From Entomomonas asaccharolytica (lineage in GTDB: Bacteria > Pseudomonadota > Gammaproteobacteria > Pseudomonadales > Pseudomonadaceae): a stretch of 64,000 nt of DNA. Numbering within the stretch: the stretch's first letter is position 1; every line of letters begins with the position of its first letter. The notes under the pieces are model-generated. The model had not been told where the DNA came from and made no database searches. It saw only the letters and a list, made by a program, of their open reading frames with translations. Shown piece by piece: positions 35,376 to 43,363 of this stretch. The position numbers were made by a program, and so were the translations under genes. The stretch spans positions 945,673 through 1,009,672 of the forward strand of contig NZ_CP067393.1 in assembly GCF_016653615.1 (NCBI RefSeq), written 5' to 3'.

Positions 35376-38300
35376 ATGAATTTTAAATACCCAATTAGCA
35401 AAGAAGATGGTACTGACTACAAAGCAAGCGAACTCTACGGTATTCTTTCCAGAGAAACATCAGGACACTACCTACTAGGTAACCACCAATTTTGGCATGG
35501 TGGTATCCACTTTACCAGCAATACAGTAGAACAATGCGTGCTTAAACAACCTATTCGCTGTATAGCAGATGGTGAAGTAATAGCCTATCGCATCAACAAA
35601 AAATACGAAGAGTCCAAACTTAATACCACTACCTTACAATACTCAAACTCCTTCTGCTTAGTTAAACACCAATACAAATCACCCTCAGAGCCTGTTAAAG
35701 AACCAGCAAAAGACCCAACTAAGCTTAATGACACATGGCAGGGTAAAAAGATTAGAACCTTAGCAACAGGTTTTTCCTCTTATAGCGATGAAGCTTATAG
35801 CAAAGACCGAAAGGTAATGCCTAAAGGACTTATGCTAGAAATACTGCAAGTAAACAATACTACTAAAACAATAGCTAAAACCGAATACTATTTAACCAAA
35901 GCCAAAGTACTACAAGCTGTAGCAGCAGCTACCAAACTTACAACAAGTGCCTATGCTAAAGATGAAGAAATCTGGTTTGCAGGATTTAAGAAAGATGGTA
36001 GTCTTCAATACAGTACAGACAACAAAACAGACCTATTTAAAGATATTACCCCTCAAGAGTGGACAAACAAAACCATTACTCTTAGCAAGACTTTTACAGG
36101 CTATAAAGCCCTGAGTGATGCCAGTGAAAAGAGCCGTGAACAAATAGTCATTCCTGAAAAAACAGCCTTACAGATAAAAGAAGTTCAGACAGCATTAGTC
36201 AATGATTATCACTATAGTAAAGTCACGGCTTCCACTGCCTTAAAAATACAGGATGCTCACGGTAAAGTATTAGCAAGCGAATGGCCAGCTAACCAAGAGT
36301 TTTGGATGGCATTAACAGACCAAGAAGGCTATGTACCTGTAACAACAGACAACAAAGAACTCTATACTGATACCACACCGCCACCAGAGCCTAAAACCAA
36401 TAAACTAACCTTTTATAGTTTATATATGCACCTACTGCCCTATGAAGAATATCCCACAAAACAGGGTGAAGTGACCAAGCAATACAAAATGCTTAAAAGT
36501 ATTAGAGTCCGTAATAAATTTATGGAAACTAAAGACCTTGAAGATAAAAAACAAGATACAGATACCGTATTAGGCTCTATCAGCAAAGACAGTATCATCA
36601 ACCTAATAGGACAACCGAAAGAAACAGAAGATGGTAAATATTGCTTAATACAAGGTACTATTGAAGGTACTACAGGCAAAATTACTCAAGGTGGAAAAGA
36701 CGTTACCATAGGTAAAGATGGTTTTTGGGTGGCTATTAATAAAGAAATAAGTACAGGTAAACGAGATATTTATGCACAAGAGCTGCCATCAGCTAAACGT
36801 GAATATCCTAGTTATTGGGCGCAACAAGTTACAGCTAAAGTCATTACAACAATGGATGTTCGCCAAGCACCTACCAGTAAAGGTATAGCTGGAGCAACAT
36901 TAGATGTAAAACTTGCTATTGGTGATGAGGTTACCTACAACAACAAAAAAATAAAAGAAGTAACCTTAGATAAGACAACCTATCTAATGGCTGAATGCAA
37001 ACTAACAAAAGAAAAACCAGACTTTACTAAAAAAGGTATTACCACCTTCTGGGCGATTGTTGATAGTAAACATATGACCACCACTAAAGCAAATCCCGTT
37101 AGCTTTGACAAAGTAGAAACAGCTTATCCTGTAAAAATTAGTGCTGGAGACCCAATAGGTTATTTAGGTCTTTATGAAGTACCTACCTCAGCAACAGGTG
37201 GCAAAAGCGATAAACCAAAAAAACAAGTACATATTGAAGTATTTACCACAACAGACGAAGCCGAACTAAAGAAATTTCTTGATAATGAAGCAGGGCTAAC
37301 TGGTGGTAAACAATATATACAGATTCCAAAAGACACAATACTACAAAAAAATGCTCCTAATAAAGACACTAAGTCTACACAACCTGAAACAACAGAACAG
37401 CTAAAAGAAGCTTACTATAAAACTCAACAGCAACATATTATCTCCCCTGATAATATAAAAGAAGTAAATGGAACTTACCAAATATCCATCTATGAAAATA
37501 AACAATCCATCACAGGCTATATATCACCAAGTAAAACTCAAAAAATAAGCCAATACGAATGGACAAAACTAGGTTTTACCATCATAAAAGAAGAAAACAC
37601 CACTACAGATGGTTCAGTTACCACCAAAACAGATGGCTTTATTGACCAAACTGATATGAGTAAATTCTATCAGGATATTTGTAAAGAAATGGACAGCAAA
37701 GATAATGGTGGTGATGGAGATGGTAAACTCTCCTTACCTGAGCTAAGAAGTGCTTTAAAAGACCCTGTACTAAGCAATAAATGGTCAAAACTAATAGCTT
37801 ATCATCCTACAGAATGGCAAGCTAAAGGAGATGATCCTAAATGGAATAGACTAGAAACAGATATACTCAAAGGGGAAACTAACAAAGCCCTAAGAGAACA
37901 TGAAAAAGAACGTATTACAAAGCTAGTTTTTTGGGATGAAGGTATAGCAGACTTAGCAGGTAAAAAACAAGCTTATCATTTTCATCCTATTGCTTTCGTT
38001 GAGAGTATCTCAGGTAATAGACATCCTATAATTTATATTGATGATAAACCAATAGAGTTAGATTTTTTATGGTTTTATGATGGTAGTAAAATTACAGAAA
38101 ATGATTATGTGGAAGCTGCAAATAAATTAGGATGTGAAGTTGCAGCAATAAAAGCTGTTGCCAAGACTGAAACGGGAAGTAGTGGAAGTTATTTCTCTTT
38201 TCCAAAGGATGATAAAGTTCCTGCTATTTTGTTTGAAAGGCATCATTTCCATAAATACACAAATGGAATATATAGCGCTAAAAATCCTGATATATCAAAT

Positions 38301-38654
38301 GCAAGTGCAGGGGGCTATGGCTCAACTAAAATACAATATAAGAAATTGCTTAAAGCATATAATCTTGATAAGGTTGCTGCATTGAAATCAGCTTCTTGGG
38401 GTATGTTCCAAATATTAGGTTCAAATCATGTAGCTGCTGGGTATAAAACAGTTGAAGATTTCGTTATGGGGATTAGTCTTTCTGAAAAGAACCACCTAAA
38501 AGCATTTGTAAATTTTATTAAAGCAGACTCTAGATTATCTAGTTCAATCGTTAGTAAGGATTGGACAAAATTTGCAAAAGCTTATAATGGTCCTGCTCAG
38601 CAAGGTTATGATACAAAGATGGAGGCACATTATAATGCTCTTACAGCAAAATAA
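35376..38654 (+). CDS. T6SS peptidoglycan-degrading effector (M23-like segment plus C-terminal N-acetylmuramidase)
   Basis: 1092 residues, no signal peptide, as expected of a VgrG-delivered cargo. The C-terminal 190 residues match the N-acetylmuramidase family (PF11860-like): VAAIKAVAKTETGS with the putative catalytic Glu, PAILFERHHFHKYT, ASWGMFQILGSNHVAAGY and a closing KAYNGPAQQGYDTKM. The N-terminus has HGGIHFT and IADGEVIAY, and near residue 350 YSLYMHL; these recall a split M23 metallopeptidase whose HxxxD is altered to HxxxH. Between lie SH3-like segments, and DNGGDGDGKLSLPEL near 783 looks like an EF-hand loop. Immunity candidates follow directly. Confidence 0.85.
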   Translation: MNFKYPISKEDGTDYKASELYGILSRETSGHYLLGNHQFWHGGIHFTSNTVEQCVLKQPIRCIADGEVIAYRINKKYEESKLNTTTLQYSNSFCLVKHQYKSPSEPVKEPAKDPTKLNDTWQGKKIRTLATGFSSYSDEAYSKDRKVMPKGLMLEILQVNNTTKTIAKTEYYLTKAKVLQAVAAATKLTTSAYAKDEEIWFAGFKKDGSLQYSTDNKTDLFKDITPQEWTNKTITLSKTFTGYKALSDASEKSREQIVIPEKTALQIKEVQTALVNDYHYSKVTASTALKIQDAHGKVLASEWPANQEFWMALTDQEGYVPVTTDNKELYTDTTPPPEPKTNKLTFYSLYMHLLPYEEYPTKQGEVTKQYKMLKSIRVRNKFMETKDLEDKKQDTDTVLGSISKDSIINLIGQPKETEDGKYCLIQGTIEGTTGKITQGGKDVTIGKDGFWVAINKEISTGKRDIYAQELPSAKREYPSYWAQQVTAKVITTMDVRQAPTSKGIAGATLDVKLAIGDEVTYNNKKIKEVTLDKTTYLMAECKLTKEKPDFTKKGITTFWAIVDSKHMTTTKANPVSFDKVETAYPVKISAGDPIGYLGLYEVPTSATGGKSDKPKKQVHIEVFTTTDEAELKKFLDNEAGLTGGKQYIQIPKDTILQKNAPNKDTKSTQPETTEQLKEAYYKTQQQHIISPDNIKEVNGTYQISIYENKQSITGYISPSKTQKISQYEWTKLGFTIIKEENTTTDGSVTTKTDGFIDQTDMSKFYQDICKEMDSKDNGGDGDGKLSLPELRSALKDPVLSNKWSKLIAYHPTEWQAKGDDPKWNRLETDILKGETNKALREHEKERITKLVFWDEGIADLAGKKQAYHFHPIAFVESISGNRHPIIYIDDKPIELDFLWFYDGSKITENDYVEAANKLGCEVAAIKAVAKTETGSSGSYFSFPKDDKVPAILFERHHFHKYTNGIYSAKNPDISNASAGGYGSTKIQYKKLLKAYNLDKVAALKSASWGMFQILGSNHVAAGYKTVEDFVMGISLSEKNHLKAFVNFIKADSRLSSSIVSKDWTKFAKAYNGPAQQGYDTKMEAHYNALTAK

Positions 38655-39159
38655 TAGAAAATGTATTTGTTTTATGTTTTTTTTATTAATAATAAGTAAT
38701 GCTTATGCAACTGATTCTATATGTGATACTGATGAAGATGTATTATTCTCTTGTACTATGCAAAATGGTAAGCAATTATCTATTTGTGGGGTAAAGAAAG
38801 AAAATCAACTATTAATTAATTATAAATATGGTAAGCCTAAAAAAATTGAGCTTATTTTTCCTCAAAATGCACAGGATAATAATGACTTATTTAAATATAA
38901 TCATTATTTTAGATACCAAACTGACTATTTTCGGATAGTTTTTGTGAATAATGGTTATGAATATGAAATTTATAGAAATTATGATGGAGAGAACTCTAAT
39001 GAAGTAACTGCTGGAGTCAATGTTTCTAATTTACTCTCAGCAAAAACTTATAATAATCAATGTAAAACATTACAAACAGATAGGATAAATCAACTATCTG
39101 ATTTATTAGATTGTGATAATGACAATGCACTCGGTTGTGAATTTAATAAATCTAACTAA
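38635..39159 (+). CDS. Secreted immunity-protein candidate for the muramidase effector
   Basis: 174 residues from ATG 38635, which has a strong GGAGG 9 bases upstream inside the end of the effector gene; the longer frame from 38572 has none. The signal peptide (FMFFLLIISNAYA) sends it to the periplasm, where a muramidase effector would act. The mature part starts with two cysteines (SICDTDEDVLFSC), then MQNGKQLSICG and a beta-rich stretch, a pattern met in lysozyme-inhibitor-like proteins. Overlap with the effector by 20 bases is typical of effector-immunity pairs. Function is inferred from position and targeting. Confidence 0.75.
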   Translation: MLLQQNNRKCICFMFFLLIISNAYATDSICDTDEDVLFSCTMQNGKQLSICGVKKENQLLINYKYGKPKKIELIFPQNAQDNNDLFKYNHYFRYQTDYFRIVFVNNGYEYEIYRNYDGENSNEVTAGVNVSNLLSAKTYNNQCKTLQTDRINQLSDLLDCDNDNALGCEFNKSN

Positions 39160-39163
39160 TAAA

Positions 39164-39259
39164 AATGTTGTTATTGATATCGTTTTTGACTTTTCTCATG
39201 AACGATATTGGTCATATCCTCATTCTAAAGTACCATGGGGTACAGATAAAAGTTCATGA
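39164..39259 (+). pseudogene. Orphan C-terminal tip of a lost effector
   Basis: A 31-codon open segment ends ERYWSYPHSKVPWGTDKSS and TGA, with no start codon or RBS. Composition and the W-x-x-P-H-x-x-x-P-W-G ending look like the C-terminus of a T6SS-delivered toxin, recalled from similar cassettes and not verified. It is not related to the end of the intact effector upstream. A displaced toxin tip followed by its own immunity gene is what cassette replacement leaves behind. Confidence 0.5.
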
Positions 39260-39306
39260 CCTCCTGTCTTAGAAGGCAATCCACATAAATAGTGGAGAAG
39301 TTGATT

Positions 39307-39870
39307 ATGAAAAAAGTTAAAATTATTGTTATTCTGTTTTTATATTTTTTTACATCACATTTATTATTTGCAAAAGAAATATTTATAGATGAGTCTTCAG
39401 GTAAAGAATATCTATTTTTAGGTAGTGTTGAAGAAAACCAAAAAAAATGGTTAGATTTGAAAAATAATAAAATAGAATGGATTGAAAATAGTAAGTTACA
39501 GCAACAAAGTGGTCAATTAACACCTGAAGAGTTTTTTGAAAAAATAATCAAAAGTGGCTTAATATTTTATGCTGATGGGGCTGAACCATTCTGGAATGCT
39601 ACTATTTCTGAAAACAAATTAAACATATCAATATCTGGTGAAAAAGAGCAAGAATTAGCTATCAAAATGGAAATGGATAAAAAACCTTTAGATGGTGTTT
39701 TTTTATTAATGTTTCAATCAAAAGATCATGAAGTTTATGGACTAATTAGAAAACTTTGGTGGGATACACCCTGTGATATTAGTGTTACTGATGAAACATC
39801 CACTTTTGAAGTATTCATCAATTATCGAGGAAAAATTGTTAAGGGTTGTGCTAGGCTAGATAAGAAGTAG
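39307..39870 (+). CDS. Periplasmic protein with GxEPFW-type motif, immunity candidate
   Basis: 187 residues from ATG 39307 (RBS GGAGA 9 bases upstream; a frame from 39292 is less likely). Signal peptide VILFLYFFTSHLLFA. The motif YADGAEPFWNATI resembles the G-x-E-P-F-W of small periplasmic beta-barrel proteins related to lysozyme inhibitors and HslJ/META-type domains. It lies after the orphan toxin tip and before another secreted protein. Role as immunity to the displaced effector is inferred from location. Confidence 0.6.
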   Translation: MKKVKIIVILFLYFFTSHLLFAKEIFIDESSGKEYLFLGSVEENQKKWLDLKNNKIEWIENSKLQQQSGQLTPEEFFEKIIKSGLIFYADGAEPFWNATISENKLNISISGEKEQELAIKMEMDKKPLDGVFLLMFQSKDHEVYGLIRKLWWDTPCDISVTDETSTFEVFINYRGKIVKGCARLDKK

Positions 39871-39875
39871 CTTTT

Positions 39876-40316
39876 ATGTGTATGTTAAATTATAAGTGTA
39901 TATTGCTTACTATTTTAATTCTGATAACAATGGCTGCTAGAGGAGAAGAAATTCAAATAGAGTCAATTAAGTCTACAGAAGGTGCTGGTATAGAGTGTAC
40001 TTCAACAATGTCAGGAAATTTAACATTAGATATCATGGGAGAAATAGGTAAAAGAAGTATCTCTATTATAAAAAAAGATAAATACCTATATATAAGTGAT
40101 AAAAATATTCGTTATTCTCAACCTATCTATGAAGATAGTAAAAATATTTTTAATGTATTAGAGGTTTCAAGGAGTATGTACTTTTTACATGGTGAACCTG
40201 TACGTGGTACTTTGGGAGATGAAGAATTAGAAAAATCAAAAGAGTCTTATAACATACTTAAGGAAGCATTAGAGGAAGCACATGAAAAAGGGAGTTGTTT
40301 GAATTGGAAACTATAA
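39876..40316 (+). CDS. Secreted hypothetical protein of the immunity cluster
   Basis: 146 residues with an N-terminal signal (CILLTILILITMAARG) and two cysteines in the mature part (GIECTST and KGSCLNW). It begins 5 bases after the previous stop, so it is cotranscribed. No family recognised. Secretion, size and position suggest immunity or accessory function. Confidence 0.6.
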   Translation: MCMLNYKCILLTILILITMAARGEEIQIESIKSTEGAGIECTSTMSGNLTLDIMGEIGKRSISIIKKDKYLYISDKNIRYSQPIYEDSKNIFNVLEVSRSMYFLHGEPVRGTLGDEELEKSKESYNILKEALEEAHEKGSCLNWKL

Positions 40317-40340
40317 AATAATATTTACTATTAATAGCAT

Positions 40341-40703
40341 ATGATTATAAAAGAGGATAAATCGATCAAAATAAAAGATATGATATTTGTAATTACCTTT
40401 TTCTTGGTATCCCCATTAATTTCTTTAGGCTCCTCTTTGGAAGAAGATTATGATGGAGATGGAATTAATGATAGAGTCCAAGAAGAAACAGTAGATAATA
40501 CGTTACATTTAAAGATGTGGCTTTCTTCCATTGATAAAGAAAAGTCTTACATTATAAAGCCAGCAGATGAAGATAAAATCCCAACAGTTCATCAGAGTTA
40601 TAAAAAAGGATATTTAGAGTTAGATAGCACATATTATAGTGTGCAAGGGCAGATCTATATAGAATTATATAAATGGTCGCTTGAGAAAAAAACTGGATTT
40701 TAA
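40341..40703 (+). pseudogene. N-terminal part of a frameshifted immunity-like gene
   Basis: 120 residues. A secretion signal (IFVITFFLVSPLISLGSS) is followed by EEDYDGDGINDRVQEE and a beta-rich region that stops just after SLEKKTGF. If one A is added to the run of seven at 40686-40692, the frame continues as NWILTKIITGERPDPAN through EVAYAESCFALGV up to 40822. One more base would join it to the tetratricopeptide-like frame at 40783-41220. It is therefore probably one gene broken by two single-base losses, or by sequencing error in homopolymers. Confidence 0.6.
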
Positions 40704-40782
40704 CAAAAATAATAACTGGAGAAAGACCAGATCCTGCTAATGCTATATTGATCCCATCATTAGAAGTAGCATACGCAGAAAG

Positions 40783-41220
40783 TTGTTTTGCTTTAGGAGT
40801 GTATCCTCATATAAAGAAGTAACAGAATCAAGAGTTCAGAAAGATATCAACGAAAGATTAGAAAAGAGAATATCTTTATATAATAATGGTAAGGTCGATG
40901 AAGCTATTAAAGATATTGATGTGTATGATGCAGTATCTTATTCAACAGTTTTAAATGATGAGAATTTGGTGTTTCTTAATGATTTAGCATTTTATTTAGA
41001 GAAAGAAAATCCCACTGCTAGTGCCTTAATTTTAGAAAAAATATTAGCAAAATACCCAAATAGAATGGTAGCTAAACTTAACTTGGCAGATGCATACTGG
41101 GCAATTTTGGAAGGTAATTCTCCTAAGATTAAGCAACTATATCAGGAATATAAAGAAACAATGATTCCGAAAGGTTTAGCTAAGAAAATACCTGCAAGAG
41201 TATTTGAACGTACTGAATAA
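40783..41220 (+). CDS. TPR-like C-terminal part of the broken immunity-like gene
   Basis: 145 codons are open from a TTG at 40783; no good start or RBS was found, which fits a 3' fragment. The sequence YNNGKVDEAI, then NDLAFYLEKENPTASALILEKILAKYPNRMVAKLNLADAYWAI, looks like a tetratricopeptide pair, and the end GLAKKIPARVFER is well formed. Such N-terminal beta plus C-terminal TPR proteins occur beside T6SS and Rhs effectors. It is the last gene of the element, 75 bases before the right arm sites. Confidence 0.55.
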   Translation: MFCFRSVSSYKEVTESRVQKDINERLEKRISLYNNGKVDEAIKDIDVYDAVSYSTVLNDENLVFLNDLAFYLEKENPTASALILEKILAKYPNRMVAKLNLADAYWAILEGNSPKIKQLYQEYKETMIPKGLAKKIPARVFERTE

Positions 41221-41294
41221 GGTAAAGGTTTTGCCTTATCTGTGTAATTAAAAACTAAAATTTGTTTAATTTGACCTTACAGCAAATTGAAATA

Positions 41295-41314
41295 GGGGTA
41301 TAAATCGGGGTATA
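41295..41314 (+). repeat. Right integrase arm-type site (two GGGGTATA copies)
   Basis: GGGGTATA at 41295-41302 and 41307-41314, with the same spacing and orientation as at 21910-21929. It lies about 56 bases inside the right att repeat. Confidence 0.6.
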
Positions 41315-41330
41315 TTTTACTTTATTCAAT

Positions 41331-41364
41331 AAAAAAGCCTAGTTAAATCAATTAACTAGGCTTT
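41331..41364 (-). terminator. tRNA-Cys terminator carried by the element
   Basis: A 13-bp stem (AAAGCCTAGTTAA / TTAACTAGGCTTT) with loop ATCAA, followed by TTTTTT on the minus strand. It directly follows the tRNA-Cys gene and has the same layout as the hairpin at 21774-21804, though another stem sequence. The element thus supplies a replacement terminator. Confidence 0.8.
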
Positions 41365-41384
41365 ATATATGGAGGCCGGGGTCG
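41361..41384 (+). repeat. Right attachment site, inside tRNA-Cys
   Basis: Matches 21801-21824 at 23 of 24 positions. It covers the last 15 bases of the tRNA-Cys gene plus flanking bases, so integration kept the tRNA intact on this side. Confidence 0.85.
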
Positions 41385-41444
41385 GAATCGAACCGGCATA
41401 GACGGATTTGCAATCCGCTGCATAAGCCATTCTGCCACCCGGCC
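41370..41444 (-). tRNA. tRNA-Cys (GCA)
   Basis: 75 nt with CCA encoded. On the minus strand the acceptor stem is GGCCGGG / CCCGGCC, the anticodon arm is CGGAT-TGCAAA-ATCCG-like with anticodon GCA, and the T arm reads GGTTCGATTCC. It is the integration target of the 19.5-kb element, which lies against its 3' end. Confidence 0.97.
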
Positions 41445-41578
41445 ATAAGAGTCGGCTATTCTAGCTTTCGAGCATAAGACTGTCAAATAATTTTGGGTTA
41501 TTTTTTAATAGGAAGGAAGTTTTGTAGGTGGAATGCAAAAGCCGCACAGATAGGTGCGGCTTTAAGCAGTTGTAGTAA

Positions 41579-42082
41579 TTAGTTACCAGAGTTAGAGGTA
41601 GTAGAGTCTGCTTCTGCTTTTTCTTTCATTTGTTCTGTGTCATTTTTTAGGTTTTCTGATTTTTGTTGCATGGTTGCATCCATTTTGTCTTTGCTATCAG
41701 AAGTTGATTGTTTAGCGTCATCCCAAGCTTCAGAGGCAGATTTTTTTGCTTCGTCCCACTTTTCAGAAGTGGCTTGCTTAGCATCATCCCAGTTTTCAGA
41801 GGTAGTTTGTTTAGCGTCATCCCATGTTTCAGAGGCAGACTTTTTAGCTTCGTCCCATTTTTCAGAAGTAGCTTGTTTAGCGTCATCCCATTTTTCTGCT
41901 GTAGCACTTTTAGCTTGCTCAGTTTTAGCTGCAGCGGTGTCTTTTACATTACTAGCAGCTTCTTTAAGATTCTCAGAAGTTGTTGAGGTATTTTGAGGTG
42001 TTGTAGTTACTGTTTCTTTTTTATTGTCATCGCAACCTGTTAGAGCCAATAATACTAATCCACCTAACAATATTTTTTTCAT
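41579..42082 (-). CDS. Lipoprotein with 11-residue repeats
   Basis: 167 residues. The signal ends LLALTGC, lipid-anchored at Cys17. From about residue 60 to 128 it consists of six 11-residue units of the form (A/S)-x-S-E-K-W-D-(D/E)-A-K-(K/Q), giving an amphipathic helix rich in Ala, Lys, Asp and Trp; the rest is low-complexity and polar. LEA-like or apolipoprotein-like 11-mers suggest a membrane-surface or stress-protection helix. The DNA shows a 66-bp higher-order repeat. No enzymatic motif. Confidence 0.8.
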   Translation of the reverse strand: MKKILLGGLVLLALTGCDDNKKETVTTTPQNTSTTSENLKEAASNVKDTAAAKTEQAKSATAEKWDDAKQATSEKWDEAKKSASETWDDAKQTTSENWDDAKQATSEKWDEAKKSASEAWDDAKQSTSDSKDKMDATMQQKSENLKNDTEQMKEKAEADSTTSNSGN

Positions 42083-42379
42083 AAGAAGAACCTCTGTTAA
42101 TTAAGAATAAGTTGTTCTTATGATATAAATAATTAGCTATTAAGTAAGTTAGACGATGGTCATAGTATTTGCTGTGGTTTAAGAGTATGTTAAAAGTGGT
42201 TAGAGGGTGTTTTTAGAGGTTGTTTTATAAATCTGTAACAAGTAATAATTTATCGTAAACAAATGGTTTATTCAATGGTCTTAATGTAATAGTAGGTTAA
42301 GGGTGATATTGTATATTTGCCCTTGAATAGTTGGCGCATAATACCCATTTAATTAAAAAACTTGAGGGTTGATATTGAT

Positions 42380-43363
42380 ATGCAATTTATTGATTATTAT
42401 AAAGTATTAGGAGTAGAGCCTACTGCTGATGATAAGACGATTAAGGCTGCTTATCGTAAGCTGGCGCGGCAGTATCATCCTGATGTAAATAAAGAGGCAG
42501 GAGCAGAAGATAAGTTTAAAGAGGTTGCTGAAGCCTACGATGTATTAAAAAGCCCAGAAAAAAGGGCTGAATTTGATCAGTTACGTGAATATGCACAACA
42601 TGGAGGTAATTTTGAGGTACCTCCTAATTGGCAATCACAAGCAGGTGCTGGAAATGGTGGTTTCCATTTTGAAACAGATGGGGATATGGGCGATTTCTCA
42701 GACTTCTTTGAGTCTATATTTGGTGCAGGACGTCGTGCAAGCAGCGCACGAAGTAATACTGGCAGTGCTGGATTTTCTTTTAAACGAGCTGGGCGTGATA
42801 TTGAGTTAGAGTTACCCATCTTTCTAGAAGAAGTTGTTTCTGGTGATTCAAAAGCGATTAGTTTCAAAGTTCCTAGCTATGATGCTAATGGTCAGAGACA
42901 AGCGGATATTACTAAAAGCTTAAATGTAAAAATCCCAAAAGGAGTTGTATCAGGTGAACGTATCCGTTTAAAAGGACAGGGCGCACCTGGAATTGGAGGC
43001 GCAGCTTGTGGTGATTTGTATTTAATTATAAAATTTGCTCCTCATCCTGATTTTGATGTTAAAGACTATGATTTGACTTTATCATTACCAATAGCGCCTT
43101 GGGAGACTGCATTGGGTGCTAAAGTAGCTATCCCTACATTAGCAGGTAAAGTAAATATTAATATTCCTGAAAATAGTCAAGCAGGCCAAAAGTTTAGGGT
43201 TAAAGGCAAAGGTTTACCTAAGAAAAAAGATGGCGATGCTGGTGATTTATATGTGATGTTAAAGGTAGTTATGCCTCCAACATTAAATGAAGAATCCAAG
43301 ACTTTATGGCAAGAACTTGCAGCTAAGAATTCTTTTGATCCACGTACAGGGGGTAAAAAGTAA
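42380..43363 (+). CDS. cbpA: Curved DNA-binding protein CbpA (DnaJ-class co-chaperone)
   Basis: 327 residues. The N-terminal J domain (YYKVLGVEPTADDKTIKAAYRKLARQYHPDVNKE) has the HPD motif. A G/F-rich linker and two C-terminal substrate-binding barrels follow (IPKGVVSGERIRLKGQGAPG and VKGKGLPKKKDGDAGDLYV), without the zinc finger, as in CbpA. ATG 42380 is preferred to an upstream TTG at 42362. It works with DnaK and is inhibited by CbpM, encoded next with a 1-base overlap. Confidence 0.94.
   Translation: MQFIDYYKVLGVEPTADDKTIKAAYRKLARQYHPDVNKEAGAEDKFKEVAEAYDVLKSPEKRAEFDQLREYAQHGGNFEVPPNWQSQAGAGNGGFHFETDGDMGDFSDFFESIFGAGRRASSARSNTGSAGFSFKRAGRDIELELPIFLEEVVSGDSKAISFKVPSYDANGQRQADITKSLNVKIPKGVVSGERIRLKGQGAPGIGGAACGDLYLIIKFAPHPDFDVKDYDLTLSLPIAPWETALGAKVAIPTLAGKVNINIPENSQAGQKFRVKGKGLPKKKDGDAGDLYVMLKVVMPPTLNEESKTLWQELAAKNSFDPRTGGKK

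Larger units (their letters stand above)
21811..41370. mobile_element. Integrative element in tRNA-Cys carrying type II-C CRISPR-Cas and a T6SS effector module
   Basis: About 19.5 kb bounded by a direct repeat of the tRNA-Cys 3' end. The DUF4102-type integrase gene starts about 140 bases inside the left att, pointing inwards. Pairs of GGGGTATA sites lie inside each end in the same orientation, as expected of integrase arm sites. Contents in order: integrase; tracrRNA; cas9-cas1-cas2; 35-spacer array; AlpA-like regulator; helix-turn-helix gene; 1.8 kb of repeats; vgrG; peptidoglycan-hydrolase effector; secreted immunity candidates. No conjugation, capsid or structural T6SS genes were seen, so it looks like a satellite or genomic island that depends on helpers. 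Confidence 0.8.

Noticed and set aside
33158..41220. A complete type VI secretion system
   Set aside because: Only VgrG, one effector and associated small proteins were found; no TssB/C, TssJ-M, ClpV, Hcp or PAAR genes are in the window.
41637..41996. Plus-strand and other-frame ORFs over the repetitive lipoprotein gene
   Set aside because: They mirror the 33/66-bp repeat of the minus-strand gene; only the minus-strand frame has a signal peptide, lipobox and RBS.
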